Below, one piece after another: positions 1-9,002 of a stretch of DNA of 60,421 nt (its first letter is position 1; every line of letters begins with the position of its first letter). The notes below the pieces were generated by a model. It was not told where the DNA came from. It did not search any database and saw nothing but the letters and a program-made list of their open reading frames with translations. This stretch comes from Flavobacteriales bacterium CG_4_9_14_3_um_filter_40_17. GTDB lineage: Bacteria > Bacteroidota > Bacteroidia > Flavobacteriales > Flavobacteriaceae. The position numbers and the translations under genes were made by a program. The stretch lies in the NCBI GenBank assembly GCA_002790195.1, contig PFUR01000007.1, positions 1 to 60,421 of the forward strand. Reading direction: 5' to 3'.

Positions 1-129
1 CATACAGAAAAAAATAAAAGCCTAATCATTAAATTTATGTAAAAATTATGATGCTATTTGTTTACATATCATTAATTTAGATGTCAAATTGTTCCTAAAG
101 CCAAATTGCTAACCTCTAATATCTTTATC

Positions 130-1491
130 ATGGAATCAAAAAAAACAAACACGTCCATTAAACGCTTGATGGTATCAGCCTTTTTGATTGTTTTTATCGG
201 GCTGGCGCAAACGGCAAAGGCGGCTGTTTTTATCCAAGATCAGACGGATCAACAGTCTTACACGCAATACAGCGGTGAGGTTGTTGACACCCAAAGTAAA
301 GACCCGCTGGTTTTTGCTTCCTTGTCATTGGACGGAACCAACATCAGCACGGTAACCAACACAGAGGGGAAATTTTCCTTAAAAGTCCCCAAAGATATTA
401 TTGACGGAAATCTAACCGTTTCTTTTCTGGGTTACAAAACGACGGTTATTGCCCTAAATTTACTGGAAGAAGACAAAAATCGCATTTTGCTTGAAGTTTT
501 GGTGACTGAACTTCCCGAAGTAAACATAACAGCTCCAAAAGATGCAGAAAGTTTGGTTCGTGAAACATTGAAAAGAAAAGGAGAAAATTACTTTAATGAA
601 TCTACAGTGATGACCGCATTTTACCGTGAGACCATCAAAAAAAGGAGAACCAATGTTTCACTTTCGGAGGCAGTTGTCAACATTTACAAATCGCCTTACA
701 GTTCCGACCGCAAGGATGCCATGGAATTGTACAGAGCGAGAAAAAGTACCGATTACAGCAGGCTGGATACGCTGGCCTTGAAACTTCAAGGCGGCCCGTT
801 CAACACCCTTTATGTGGATGTGATGAAATACCCGGAATATATATTTACAGACGAGACCATCTCCGATTACCTCTTTAGTTTTGAAAATTCTACCCGGATT
901 GACGGGCATCTTATCTATGTGGTCAATTTTAGGCAACGATCGGACATTGAAGAACCGCTCTACAAAGGGAAACTTTTTATTGATGCCGAAAAAAAGATAC
1001 TGACCAGTGCTGTTTTCTCACTCAATATCACAGACAAGGATAAGGCTGCTGCATTATTTGTCAGAAAAAAACCGGCCGATGTACGCGTGTGGCCAACTGA
1101 TGTAGCTTACCGGGTCGATTACAGGGAAAAAAACGGCAAATGGTATTACGGCTACAGCAATGTGCTACTGGAATTTAAAGTGGATTGGAAACACCGCTTC
1201 TTCAACTCAACATATACGTTGACCAGTGAAATGGCTGTAACCGATTGGGAAAAGAATTTGACCCAAGACAAACTCACAAACAGAGAAAAAATCAAAACTT
1301 CTATGATATTGGGTGATGAAGCTTCCGGTTTTTCCGACCCCGATTTTTGGGGAGCATACAACATCATCGAACCGGAAAAATCGATTCAATCTGCCATCAA
1401 AAAAATCCAAAGGCAATTGGAAAAATCAAAAACACCGGATGGACAAGCCGAAGCGAAAAACCAAGGAGCGTTTCGAATTACCTCTAACTGA
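130..1491 (+). CDS. Carboxypeptidase-regulatory-like domain surface protein
   Basis: Predicted exported protein of 453 residues. A basic N-terminus (MESKKTNTSIKR) leads into a hydrophobic signal segment ending near AKA. This is followed by a CarboxypepD_reg-like beta-sandwich (roughly residues 45-125) with the typical pattern YSGEVVDTQSKDPL..ASLSL..TNTEGKFSLKVP and SFLGYKT. The remaining ~320 residues are beta-rich and resemble the long extensions of Bacteroidetes outer-membrane/periplasmic proteins of this kind; no catalytic motif was recognised. An in-frame TTG at 106 would add eight residues before the basic region, so the ATG at 130 was preferred. The gene converges on mocA and overlaps its end by 8 bp (1484-1491). 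Its role is unknown; sensing or modifying a surface substrate is only a guess. Confidence 0.8.
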   Translation: MESKKTNTSIKRLMVSAFLIVFIGLAQTAKAAVFIQDQTDQQSYTQYSGEVVDTQSKDPLVFASLSLDGTNISTVTNTEGKFSLKVPKDIIDGNLTVSFLGYKTTVIALNLLEEDKNRILLEVLVTELPEVNITAPKDAESLVRETLKRKGENYFNESTVMTAFYRETIKKRRTNVSLSEAVVNIYKSPYSSDRKDAMELYRARKSTDYSRLDTLALKLQGGPFNTLYVDVMKYPEYIFTDETISDYLFSFENSTRIDGHLIYVVNFRQRSDIEEPLYKGKLFIDAEKKILTSAVFSLNITDKDKAAALFVRKKPADVRVWPTDVAYRVDYREKNGKWYYGYSNVLLEFKVDWKHRFFNSTYTLTSEMAVTDWEKNLTQDKLTNREKIKTSMILGDEASGFSDPDFWGAYNIIEPEKSIQSAIKKIQRQLEKSKTPDGQAEAKNQGAFRITSN

Positions 1492-2116
1492 GAGTTTGTT
1501 TTTTTTCAACACTGCCAAATATTCTATAAACTTGATGATAGATTTCTGGTGTGTCAATATCTGTAGTTTTACCTCCTGAATTGATAGCAATCATGTTGCT
1601 TTTTTCAGCATTGATGAGTTGGCTTGCCCCTTTATCACCTGATAGATGTTGCAAATTATTCAAATAAGAAATCGGGAAGACAGCCGGGACACCGCATTTT
1701 TTTTCGTAGGCAGTAGCGACAATTTTTTCCGGATTTTCATTAAAAATTTGAATTAAAGCCTTTAGATAATCCGCTTCCAAAAGTGGTTGGTCGGCAAGTG
1801 CGATGAGAATGCCATCTGCTTCCACTTTTTCCTTTGCTATATGATGGACAGCCGTCACAATCGATGTACTCAAACCCAACTTCCAGTCATGATTTTCCAA
1901 AATATTTATTGGCAAATTTTTAATTTGCTTTTTTATCTTTTCCAAATCGGCACCCAACACGATATAAATCTCAGAAACTTTGGCCTGCAAATGCTGATCT
2001 ATCACATGTTCAATCAGCGTGTGTGTGCCCCATGGCAAAAGTTGTTTGGTTTTCCCCATTCTTCTGGCTTCACCAGCCGCTAGAATCACCGAAATTATTT
2101 TTTTAGTTTTGCTCAT
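1484..2116 (-). CDS. mocA: MocA-like molybdenum cofactor nucleotidyltransferase
   Basis: NTP-transferase of 210 residues in the MobA/MocA family, which attaches CMP (or GMP) to molybdopterin before insertion into hydroxylases. The N-terminal nucleotide-binding loop LAAGxxxRMGxxKQLL is intact at residues 12-27. ALADQPLL near 107 supplies the metal-binding Asp, and GVPAVFP and GDKGA follow, as in MocA. The ATG overlaps the stop of xdhC by 4 bp (ATGA), so the two are translationally coupled. Together with the upstream hydroxylase subunits, this suggests dedicated cofactor maturation. CTP versus GTP specificity cannot be read from the sequence with certainty; MocA-type is favoured because the partner enzyme is of the xanthine-dehydrogenase family. 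Confidence 0.85.
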   Translation of the reverse strand: MSKTKKIISVILAAGEARRMGKTKQLLPWGTHTLIEHVIDQHLQAKVSEIYIVLGADLEKIKKQIKNLPINILENHDWKLGLSTSIVTAVHHIAKEKVEADGILIALADQPLLEADYLKALIQIFNENPEKIVATAYEKKCGVPAVFPISYLNNLQHLSGDKGASQLINAEKSNMIAINSGGKTTDIDTPEIYHQVYRIFGSVEKKQTLS

Positions 2117-3153
2117 TCTGAAAAGCTGTGAATGCGCCCTTTGAGCCGGCTCAATGGCGAAGCATTTTGTTTTCTGATGACGGATAATATTTCAGCCACA
2201 ATGGAAAGCGCTATTTCTTGGGCGGTTTCAGCACCCAAATTCAATCCGGCTGGACCGTGAATTTGAGTGAAGAATGCATCATCAACTTCGGGCTTGTGTT
2301 CGATAAATTCACCCAATAGTTTTTCGCGTCTTTTGGAAGGCCCCAACAAACCCATATAAATAAAGTGTTTTTCTTTGAATGCTATCAAAAACTTTAAATC
2401 GGTTACATAGCTGTGGGTCATCAAAACAACTGCCGATTCGGAATCGAAAAGGTTTACATCTAAGGTTTCGGGGCTGCTGTTAATCAAATTGTTAGCCCCC
2501 GGAAAGTGTGCGATTGTTTTCGGGTCTGACGGTGAGGCTATAATTGTCACTTCCCAACCTAAAAAAGAAGCCGCCGCAGAAAGTTCGGCTGCATCGTATT
2601 CGCTTCCGGCAATCACCAAGCGAAAACAAGGTTCCATCTCATTTTCAAAAATAGAAATTTTGGTGTCTGACAAAGCGGACTGAATATCAAAATTCGATGA
2701 AAGTGTCAAGCATTCATCTTTTGAAAAAAAGTAGGCCGTTCCAAATTTTTCAGATTGCTTTAGGTCGTCTTGGGTGTAAAAAGTTTTGGATTTGAATTTT
2801 TTGCGATTGGTCAGCATCAGTTGAAATTGTTCAATCCATGCCTCTGATGGGTCAAAGGGTTCAATTAAAACATACAATATGCCTTCACATCCGAGCCGGA
2901 ATCGGCCGTCATAGGTCATTACCTTGGCTATGCCGTTCCTGAAAACCGTTTGTGCTTGATGCAAAATCTCTTTTTCCACGCATCCACCGCTGACCGCGCC
3001 TGTCATTTGTCCATTTTCTACAATGAGCATCGACACTCCCGGCCTTCGATAGGACGAACCCTCAATCGCAACGACTGTAGCCAAAACCGTTTTTAGGCCT
3101 GCTGCTTTTGCTAGGGTATAATGTCGTACTATTTTTTTAAGTTCATGCGTCAT
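2113..3153 (-). CDS. xdhC: XdhC/CoxI family molybdoenzyme maturation factor
   Basis: Protein of 346 residues with the two XdhC domains. The N-terminal XdhC/CoxI domain carries IEGSSYRRPGVSMLI and the conserved GGCVEKEI motif. The C-terminal Rossmann-like domain ends with YMGLLGPSKRREKLL and HGPAGLNLGAETAQEIALSIVAE. Members of this family bind molybdopterin cofactor, promote its sulfuration and deliver it to xanthine-dehydrogenase-type enzymes. An upstream TTG (3162) exists, but the ATG at 3153 (MTHELKKIV) is the more likely start. The gene sits downstream of the iorA/iorB-like pair, separated from it by about 510 bp, and overlaps mocA by 4 bp. Confidence 0.9.
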   Translation of the reverse strand: MTHELKKIVRHYTLAKAAGLKTVLATVVAIEGSSYRRPGVSMLIVENGQMTGAVSGGCVEKEILHQAQTVFRNGIAKVMTYDGRFRLGCEGILYVLIEPFDPSEAWIEQFQLMLTNRKKFKSKTFYTQDDLKQSEKFGTAYFFSKDECLTLSSNFDIQSALSDTKISIFENEMEPCFRLVIAGSEYDAAELSAAASFLGWEVTIIASPSDPKTIAHFPGANNLINSSPETLDVNLFDSESAVVLMTHSYVTDLKFLIAFKEKHFIYMGLLGPSKRREKLLGEFIEHKPEVDDAFFTQIHGPAGLNLGAETAQEIALSIVAEILSVIRKQNASPLSRLKGRIHSFSE

Positions 3154-3665
3154 GAAACCCAATTTTTAAATGATTTTCCGTGTCGGTATAAAAGGAATAA
3201 ACACACCTTTTCGAACATTTTCAGTTACGGGTATAATTTGCATCATTCCATCACTTCGGCCTTGGCTTCTCAAATCACGCAATCAGTTTACTTGTTGGTT
3301 CATTCTAAAATGGAATTATAGCCCTATCCGATGGCTTAACATATCTTCAAAAAACCAGACTGATACACGAAGAGGTTGTTTCAACTTTAAAATCGGTTAC
3401 ATACACAAATGTTTCCTAGTTCCAGCCTGTCCAATTCGTCATTTTCTCATACCAAAGTATTATCAAAAACTTATTAAATATTGACTGCGATTAAAATTTG
3501 CAAGTACGGAAAAGTAATATGCAGATATTTGCTAAGCAACGCAACACCGGATGTTTCACTATGTTCACTCAAGGCCGACGATGGTTTTCGAAAATGCTAT
3601 TGGTATAGCCAATCAACAATACCTCCATACTTTATTGCTAATTCTGTAGTTGTTTTTTAATGATT
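3154..3665. other. Intergenic stretch without recognised gene
   Basis: About 510 bp between xdhC and the large hydroxylase subunit. A 104-codon open frame on the plus strand (3170-3484) has no recognisable domain and an amino-acid composition unlike a real protein, so it is not called. No tRNA, obvious terminator or long repeat was seen. The stretch may contain the promoter of xdhC-mocA, but no clear TAnnTTTG element was identified. Confidence 0.5.
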
Positions 3666-5918
3666 TTATCCCAAGATATCTTGGTTGGCAAAGAATGGTT
3701 GGTCGTAAAAACGCTTGCCGGTTGCTTTGTACAAGGCGTTTGCCAAAGCACCCATGATAGGCGGAAACGGTGGCTCTCCCAATCCGGTCGGATCTACATC
3801 GCTTTTCACAAAATGAACATCGATGTTTTTGGGTGCTTCCGCATGACGAATCATTCGATAGGTGTCGAAATTTTTCTGTTCGGGCGTGCCGTCTTTAAAG
3901 GTAAGTCCGCTGTATAATGCGCATCCGATGCCGTCCACGATACCACCCTCGGTGAGGTTTGTCGCAGCGATAGGATTCACCACAATTCCGCAATCTACTG
4001 CACAAGTTACGTTCTTGACAACGGGTTTTCCGCTTTCCATTTCCAAATCCAACACATGTGCTACGTATGAATTGTGGCAAAAATAAGCAGCCACACCTCT
4101 CCCTTTTTTATCGCGTTTGTCCCAATCAGATTTCTCTCGAACCAACTCCAGCACACCCGCATAGCGCGCAGCATCATAATCGTTGTTCTCGCCGACCGGA
4201 TTGTTTTTAGCTCGATTCATCAAATCTATTCGGAATTGAATAGGGTCTTTACCTGCAGCTTCTGCTACTTCATCGAGGAAAGATTGTTCGGCTCCAGCGA
4301 TAAAATTGGATCTGGGCGCTCTGAATGCACCTATAGAAATGTTGGAGTCAATCGCCCAAGACTCCGCGAGATAATTGTCAACGGCACCTGCTGGAAATCT
4401 ATTTTCGAATAGGGGGCTTTCCGGAATACCGCCTGCTCTCACATGAAAAGCAACCAGCTTGCCGTCTTTGTCCAATCCGGCACGGTAATAAGCGTGATAG
4501 GAAGGTCGATAAATTCCATAAGACATGTCGTTTTCGCGTGTGTAAACCAGCTTGACAGGCGCGTTTAGTTTTTGGGAAATAACCGCAGCCTCTACCCCAA
4601 AGTGTCCGTAAAGCCTACGGCCAAATCCGCCACCCATCCGGGTCATCTGGATGTCGATTTTATCAAGAGGCATTCCCAAACGGGAAGCTACACTTTGTTC
4701 TAAAAATTCCGGTGTTTGTATTGGACCGACGAGTTCGGCTTTATCTGCTGTAACATGGGCAAAGAAATTCATCGGCTCCATGGTGTTGTGCGCCAAGAAA
4801 GGTGCTGTATAGGTTCGCTCGATGATTTTTACGGCTTTTTTGAAAGCCGCTTCCGGATTGCCGTCTTTGCGAACGACTTTGCCCGGCTTGATGCCATATT
4901 CTGCCATGAGGGCTTTGTGGCTGCTGGTACTTTCCGAACCGGCAGGCATGTTTTTTTCAATGAAAGTTCCCGGGGCATAACCTGAAAAAACATCTATATA
5001 ATCTTTAATTGGTTCCCATTCCAATTTTAGTGCTTTTTTGGCATTCATGACTTCCCAAGTCGAATTGCCGGCAACCACCACCAAATCAGTGAAAGCAGTT
5101 GCATCAAAAGCGTTTTTGTTAGTCTCTGCCGTGTAGGATTGGATGGTAAAAACGTCTTTGATGCCGGGCATGACTTTAGCTTGAGAAGCATCGAAAGATT
5201 TTAGTTTCAAACCAAAAGCCGGCGGATGTGCGACCATGGCGTACAGCATACCTTCACGTTTGTAGTCGAGGCCGTACAGGGGTTTTCCTGTGACGATTTT
5301 TAGGCCGTCCACGTTTTTACGAGAGGTTCCTATGATTTTAAAGTCATTTTTCTCTTTTAATTTAACTTCTTCCGGGATGGGAATTTGGGCGGCTGCAGAT
5401 GCCATTTCGCCAAATCCTGCCTTTTTTCCGCTTCCTTCATGAATCAGGATTCCTGCCTCGGTTGTGATTTCATCAGCAGACACACGCCATGCATTGGCAG
5501 CAGCTTGTATCAACATCTGACGGGCTGCGGCTCCGGCCATACGCAAACCTTCCCAACCTTGACGAATGGATTGACTGCCTCCGGCAAGTTGGCGGGTGAA
5601 AATAGCTGTGTTGAGCGGTGCTTGCTCTACGAGTACGTTATTCCAATCCACATCCAGTTCTTCCGCTACAATCATCGGCATGGATGTTTTTACGTTTTGC
5701 CCAATTTCGGGGTTTGGCGACATGATGGTAACCAGTCCGTTTTCGCCTATTTTCAAAAAGCCGTTGATGTCAAACCACTCTTTAGGCATGGTAAGTGTGG
5801 CTTCGGGATTGGACTGGCAGGAAGCCAACCAACTGAAACCAATCATCAGACCGCCTCCGGCCACAGTAGTCGTCTTTAGGAATGAGCGTCTGTTGTATGA
5901 AGTTTTAAGGATTGTCAT
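3666..5918 (-). CDS. Molybdopterin-binding hydroxylase large subunit (IorB-like), Tat lipoprotein
   Basis: Protein of 750 residues in the xanthine dehydrogenase superfamily, closest in layout to the beta subunit of isoquinoline 1-oxidoreductase (IorB). These enzymes hydroxylate aldehydes or N-heterocycles using Mo-molybdopterin. The N-terminus has a Tat signal (NRRSFLK, residues 9-15) followed by a hydrophobic run and a lipobox LASC at 31-34, so it is probably exported folded and lipid-anchored in the periplasm. Cofactor-binding features include GGGFGRRLYGHF in the middle and GAFRAPRSNF. The C-terminus contains GLGEPPFPPIMGALANALYKATGKR, which includes the region carrying the catalytic Glu in the family. 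It lies 71 bp downstream of the small 2Fe-2S subunit and upstream of xdhC-mocA. The substrate is unknown. Confidence 0.9.
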   Translation of the reverse strand: MTILKTSYNRRSFLKTTTVAGGGLMIGFSWLASCQSNPEATLTMPKEWFDINGFLKIGENGLVTIMSPNPEIGQNVKTSMPMIVAEELDVDWNNVLVEQAPLNTAIFTRQLAGGSQSIRQGWEGLRMAGAAARQMLIQAAANAWRVSADEITTEAGILIHEGSGKKAGFGEMASAAAQIPIPEEVKLKEKNDFKIIGTSRKNVDGLKIVTGKPLYGLDYKREGMLYAMVAHPPAFGLKLKSFDASQAKVMPGIKDVFTIQSYTAETNKNAFDATAFTDLVVVAGNSTWEVMNAKKALKLEWEPIKDYIDVFSGYAPGTFIEKNMPAGSESTSSHKALMAEYGIKPGKVVRKDGNPEAAFKKAVKIIERTYTAPFLAHNTMEPMNFFAHVTADKAELVGPIQTPEFLEQSVASRLGMPLDKIDIQMTRMGGGFGRRLYGHFGVEAAVISQKLNAPVKLVYTRENDMSYGIYRPSYHAYYRAGLDKDGKLVAFHVRAGGIPESPLFENRFPAGAVDNYLAESWAIDSNISIGAFRAPRSNFIAGAEQSFLDEVAEAAGKDPIQFRIDLMNRAKNNPVGENNDYDAARYAGVLELVREKSDWDKRDKKGRGVAAYFCHNSYVAHVLDLEMESGKPVVKNVTCAVDCGIVVNPIAATNLTEGGIVDGIGCALYSGLTFKDGTPEQKNFDTYRMIRHAEAPKNIDVHFVKSDVDPTGLGEPPFPPIMGALANALYKATGKRFYDQPFFANQDILG

Positions 5919-5989
5919 GGTTTTGTTTTTTTAGTTTTTTGGAAATCAAATAAAATATACGAATCTAAAAAGTCCGAAGTTGAAGGTCA

Positions 5990-6448
5990 TCAAACAGCTT
6001 TTGCCGCCTCTTTGATGGCTTTTTTGATTCGTGTGTAGGTGCCACAACGGCATATATTTCCGTTCATGGCGGCTTCAATCTCTTCATCACTGGGATCGGG
6101 ATTCGCTTTCAGCAATGCAGAAGCGTTCATGATTTGTCCGGCTTGACAGTATCCACATTGCGGAACATCTAATTCCAGCCAAGCTTTTTGAACGGGATGA
6201 TCCCCGTTTTCGGAGAGCCCTTCAATGGTGGTAATCGGCATGTTTCCTACCTGCGAAACAGGCAATTGACAAGAGCGCATCGCCATGTCGCCGAGGTGGA
6301 TGGTACAAGCGCCGCAGGCAGCAATGCCACAGCCGAATTTGGTTCCTACCAAGTTAAGATGATCGCGCAACACCCACAGCATGGGCGTAGCCGGATCCAC
6401 ATCTACTTGTTGTTTTTTTCCGTTGACGGTTAAATTGAATGTTGCCAT
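5990..6448 (-). CDS. 2Fe-2S small subunit of molybdenum hydroxylase (IorA-like)
   Basis: Protein of 152 residues with the two [2Fe-2S] domains of xanthine-dehydrogenase-family small subunits. The N-terminal plant-ferredoxin-like cluster uses [14 protein letters not shown] plus a later Cys (RSCQLP). The C-terminal four-helix cluster uses CGYCQAGQI and GNICRCGTY. The CGYCQxGQ form (rather than CGFCTPGM) is typical of the IorA subgroup and matches the IorB-like partner downstream. It has no signal peptide and would be co-exported with the Tat-bearing large subunit. It should pass electrons from the Mo site to an acceptor. No FAD-binding subunit is encoded nearby, so a cytochrome or other redox partner is implied. 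Confidence 0.93.
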   Translation of the reverse strand: MATFNLTVNGKKQQVDVDPATPMLWVLRDHLNLVGTKFGCGIAACGACTIHLGDMAMRSCQLPVSQVGNMPITTIEGLSENGDHPVQKAWLELDVPQCGYCQAGQIMNASALLKANPDPSDEEIEAAMNGNICRCGTYTRIKKAIKEAAKAV

Positions 6449-6921
6449 AATATTGAAATAAGGGAATGGAATTTAATAGAAAATGGTGACTAAATTAAGT
6501 AATAAAGTTTAAATATCAAATACTTACGAAAAAATTAACGAATCCTTGAACGTGTAAATTGTGGACATTTTTAAAAAATTCGATGCCTTTCCTGACTAAA
6601 TCAATGGGCAAGTCGGGTTTCAGGGTTCAGGTTTCCGAGAAACTCTTGACTTCTGACTTCCCAAATAGGGCCTTCGGTTTCCTTCGGCTTCGCTCAAGGC
6701 GGGTCGCTCAGCCACCGGTTTTCAGGTTTCATGCTTCCTGAGTCCTGTTTCTTGTTTCAAAAAACTTCTGACTTCCATCTCCCGACTTCTGGCCTCTCAA
6801 ATCTTTGTAAAACTAATCATTATATCTCACCAGAGATTATAAAAATCAAACCACAATATACGAAAATTCGAATGTTTCGATATGTGGATTTTAACTGAAA
6901 TATGTGTTTGTGAAGGCTTTA
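6449..6921. other. Intergenic stretch with low-complexity CT-rich decay sequence
   Basis: About 470 bp with no credible gene. The segment 6615-6800 is CT-rich on the plus strand and repeats short units such as TTCTGACTTC, GACTTCTG and CAGGTTTC, interspersed with CTTCGGCTTCGCTCAAGG. This kind of degenerate repeat is common in Bacteroidetes intergenic DNA. A short open frame inside it (6559-6741) is an artefact of the repeats. It may contain the promoter of the hydroxylase operon, but no clear -7 element was found just upstream of the 2Fe-2S gene. Confidence 0.5.
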
Positions 6922-7359
6922 TCACGGTGTAAGTAGTCTTGTGAACGAAAGCAATCCCAATTTCCATGCTCCGTCAACTTTAATATATACTTCTGTAACT
7001 ATAAACGGATTGGTAACTTCGTTTCCGCCCACTACAGCCAGCAAAGTGATTCTGTTCAGTAGGATAGCTGTATTACCATTGATATTTACCGATACTTCAT
7101 GAATGTCCGCTTTCTTGTACCAAATTCCTCCGCTTTTGATGATGTTTACTTCCTGTTCTTTACCCCATGAGCCGCCCATGTGAACAAAGACAGACTTTTC
7201 ATCAAACAGATTGGCTAATTTCTCCGCTTGTTTGTCTGCCATTCACTGTCATTTGTCTTTAGAGAGCTGGATTATTTCCTGCCCTTCATCAGAGTTTTGT
7301 GAGAAAGCCCATTGGATACCTATCACGAGAATAAATAATCCGGGAATTAACTTTTTCAT
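6922..7359 (-). pseudogene. SnoaL/NTF2-like paralogue with two in-frame TGA codons
   Basis: Second copy of the adjacent SnoaL-like gene (7395-7859). Reading from the ATG at 7359 gives a signal peptide (MKKLIPGLFILVIGIQWAFSQ), then QEIIQLSKDK, then TGA-CAG-TGA, then MADKQAEKLANLF and the rest of the domain to the TGA at 6922. In the intact paralogue the same place reads LSKDKWQWMADK, so both Trp codons (TGG) have become TGA while the frame stays open. A conserved HWNRITLL has also drifted to LLNRITLL. A 106-residue protein could start at the Met after the stops (7242), but it would lack the signal peptide. Genes throughout the window use TGG for Trp and TGA as a stop, so recoding is unlikely. 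Confidence 0.75.
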
Positions 7360-7394
7360 AGTACTTTTGATTTCTATATTTTCTTGTTAGTTTA

Positions 7395-7859
7395 TTATTT
7401 CTGAATCTGATGTATATCCCGCACACTGCTGAACGTCAAGTCCAACAATTTCCAAGACTTACCTTGTTTTTGATAGATTTCTGTAACCGTAAATTCGGTC
7501 GATACCTCATCGCCCCGGACAATAGCCAACAACGTAATGCGGTTCCAATGGATAGCCGTGTCGTCAAAAATTTCTACAACAACATCGTGGACATCGGCTT
7601 GCTTGTACCAAATGCTTCCGGTTTTTATGATTTCGAATTCCCGATCCTTATTCCAAGTTCCGCTCATGTGGACAAATTTTGATTTGTTGTCGAAGAGCTG
7701 TTCAAGTTCATCCACATTTTTATCAGCCATCCATTGCCATTTGTCTTTGGAGAGTTGGGTGATTTCTTGTTTAGCTTTTGAGCCATCTGTACTTGATTGA
7801 GCAAAAGAAAATTGTGTCATTAATATGATGATTGAAAATATTGAAATTAATGTCTTCAT
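7395..7859 (-). CDS. SnoaL-like (NTF2 superfamily) exported protein
   Basis: Protein of 154 residues with an N-terminal signal peptide (cleavage near FSFAQ/SS), followed by one cone-shaped alpha+beta NTF2/SnoaL (DUF4440-like) domain. Recognisable pattern: LFDNKSKFVHMSGTWNKDREFEIIKTGSIWY, a beta-rich centre with WNRITLLAIVRGDEVSTEFTVTEIY, and a terminal KQGKSWKLLDLTFSSV. This fold hosts small periplasmic enzymes or ligand binders; no function can be assigned. It lies next to a broken tandem paralogue and divergent from a frameshifted AraC regulator, which may once have controlled it. Confidence 0.8.
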   Translation of the reverse strand: MKTLISIFSIIILMTQFSFAQSSTDGSKAKQEITQLSKDKWQWMADKNVDELEQLFDNKSKFVHMSGTWNKDREFEIIKTGSIWYKQADVHDVVVEIFDDTAIHWNRITLLAIVRGDEVSTEFTVTEIYQKQGKSWKLLDLTFSSVRDIHQIQK

Positions 7860-8070
7860 TTTGAAATTGTTTAAATATTCAGGATTGAAAATTGTATTGA
7901 TAATATAGGCTTTAAAAAAAAATTACTGAAAAGAATTGTACAAATATCATAACTTTTGTGGTGCAAAAAGACGCAAAAATTACTGCTTGTTCTACCATTT
8001 TTACGGATTACACATCATATTTAGATTTAGGTATTGTAGAATTGCTAATTTGTTTCAAACAAGTTTAAAA

Positions 8071-8986
8071 ATGGAAATTTTATATCCAATAGACAACATA
8101 AATGATTGTAATGCCGCCAACAATCACAAAACGCTTCATCCTTTGGTAAGCGTTATCGATTTTTCAAAAGCTAATTTGAGAAATTGGGGCGATGCCACGT
8201 CAATAAAATTTCGGTACGGCCTGTATTGTATCTATCTGAAAGATGTAGAATGCGGCGACATCAGGTATGGCCGTAATTATTATGATTATCAGGCGGGCAC
8301 TTTGGTGTTTTTTGCGCCAGGGCAGGTGGCAGAAGTGGAAAATTCGGGAGTGAGCTATCAGCCGATGGGGTACGGATTGATATTTCATCCTGACTTGATA
8401 CAAGGAACTTCCCTTTCCAAAAATATTGATGATTATATTTTTTTTAGTTATAAATCAAACGAAGCGCTACATATTTCTGACGATGAGAGGCAGATGGTTT
8501 TGGGCTGTTTTTCGAAAATAGAATTTGAATTGAAACAGCCTGTTGACAAGCATAGTAAAAAACTAATTGCCTCAAATATTGAGTTGTTTCTCAACTATTG
8601 TGAGCGTTTTTACGACCGCCAATTTATCACCAGAGAAAAATGAAAACGTAGGATTCTTGGTGAAATTTGAAGAGCTGTTGAATGGCTATTTTTTATCGGG
8701 CAAACCTCAGACCAGCGGTCTGCCTTCAGTCGCTTATTTTGCCGATGAACTCCATTTGTCGGCTAACTATTTTGGAGACCTGATCAAAAAGGAAACCGGG
8801 CAATCTGCAAAGGAATTTATCCAAAATAAAACGATTGAGGTAGCGAAGAACAAAGTATTTGAAAGTGATAAAACAGTCAATGAAATTGCTTATGAACTCG
8901 GTTTTAAATATCCGCAGCATTTCTCAAGGTTGTTTAAGCAGAAAGTGGGTGTTACGCCGAGTGATTATCGAGGTTCAATGAATTGA
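8071..8986 (+). pseudogene. AraC-family transcriptional regulator, frameshifted
   Basis: An AraC-type regulator split across two frames. The first part (ATG 8071 to TGA 8643) holds the N-terminal cupin-like effector region (LYCIYLKDVECGDIRYG..YDYQAGTLVFFAPGQVAEV) and runs to CERFYDRQFITREK. The second part, in the +1 frame to 8986, continues NENVGFLVKFEELL and the complete double helix-turn-helix (FADELHLSANYFGDLIKKETG, VNEIAYELGFKYPQHFSRLFKQKVGVTPSDYR). One extra A in the A5 run around 8636-8640 would restore a single ~305-residue protein. This could be a real deletion, a phase-variable tract or a sequencing error. The gene is divergent from the SnoaL gene and upstream of an aldo/keto reductase remnant on the opposite strand. 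Confidence 0.75.
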
Positions 8987-9002
8987 CGAAATTAGCTCCT
9001 TT

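Noticed and set aside
1-129. TATCTTTA at 120-127 considered as promoter of the first gene
   Set aside because: It would place the transcription start inside the coding region; no better element was found in the short upstream sequence available.
3170-3484. 104-codon open frame in the gap upstream of xdhC
   Set aside because: No recognisable fold or motif and no promoter or conserved context; it is better treated as intergenic.
6559-6741. 60-codon frame in CT-rich repeats
   Set aside because: Made of degenerate short repeats (TTCTGACTTC-like); not a gene.
7240-7250. Possible TGA-as-tryptophan recoding in the SnoaL copy
   Set aside because: Genes such as 106-1491 end in TGA and conserved Trp codons elsewhere are TGG, so the standard code applies; nonsense mutation is simpler.
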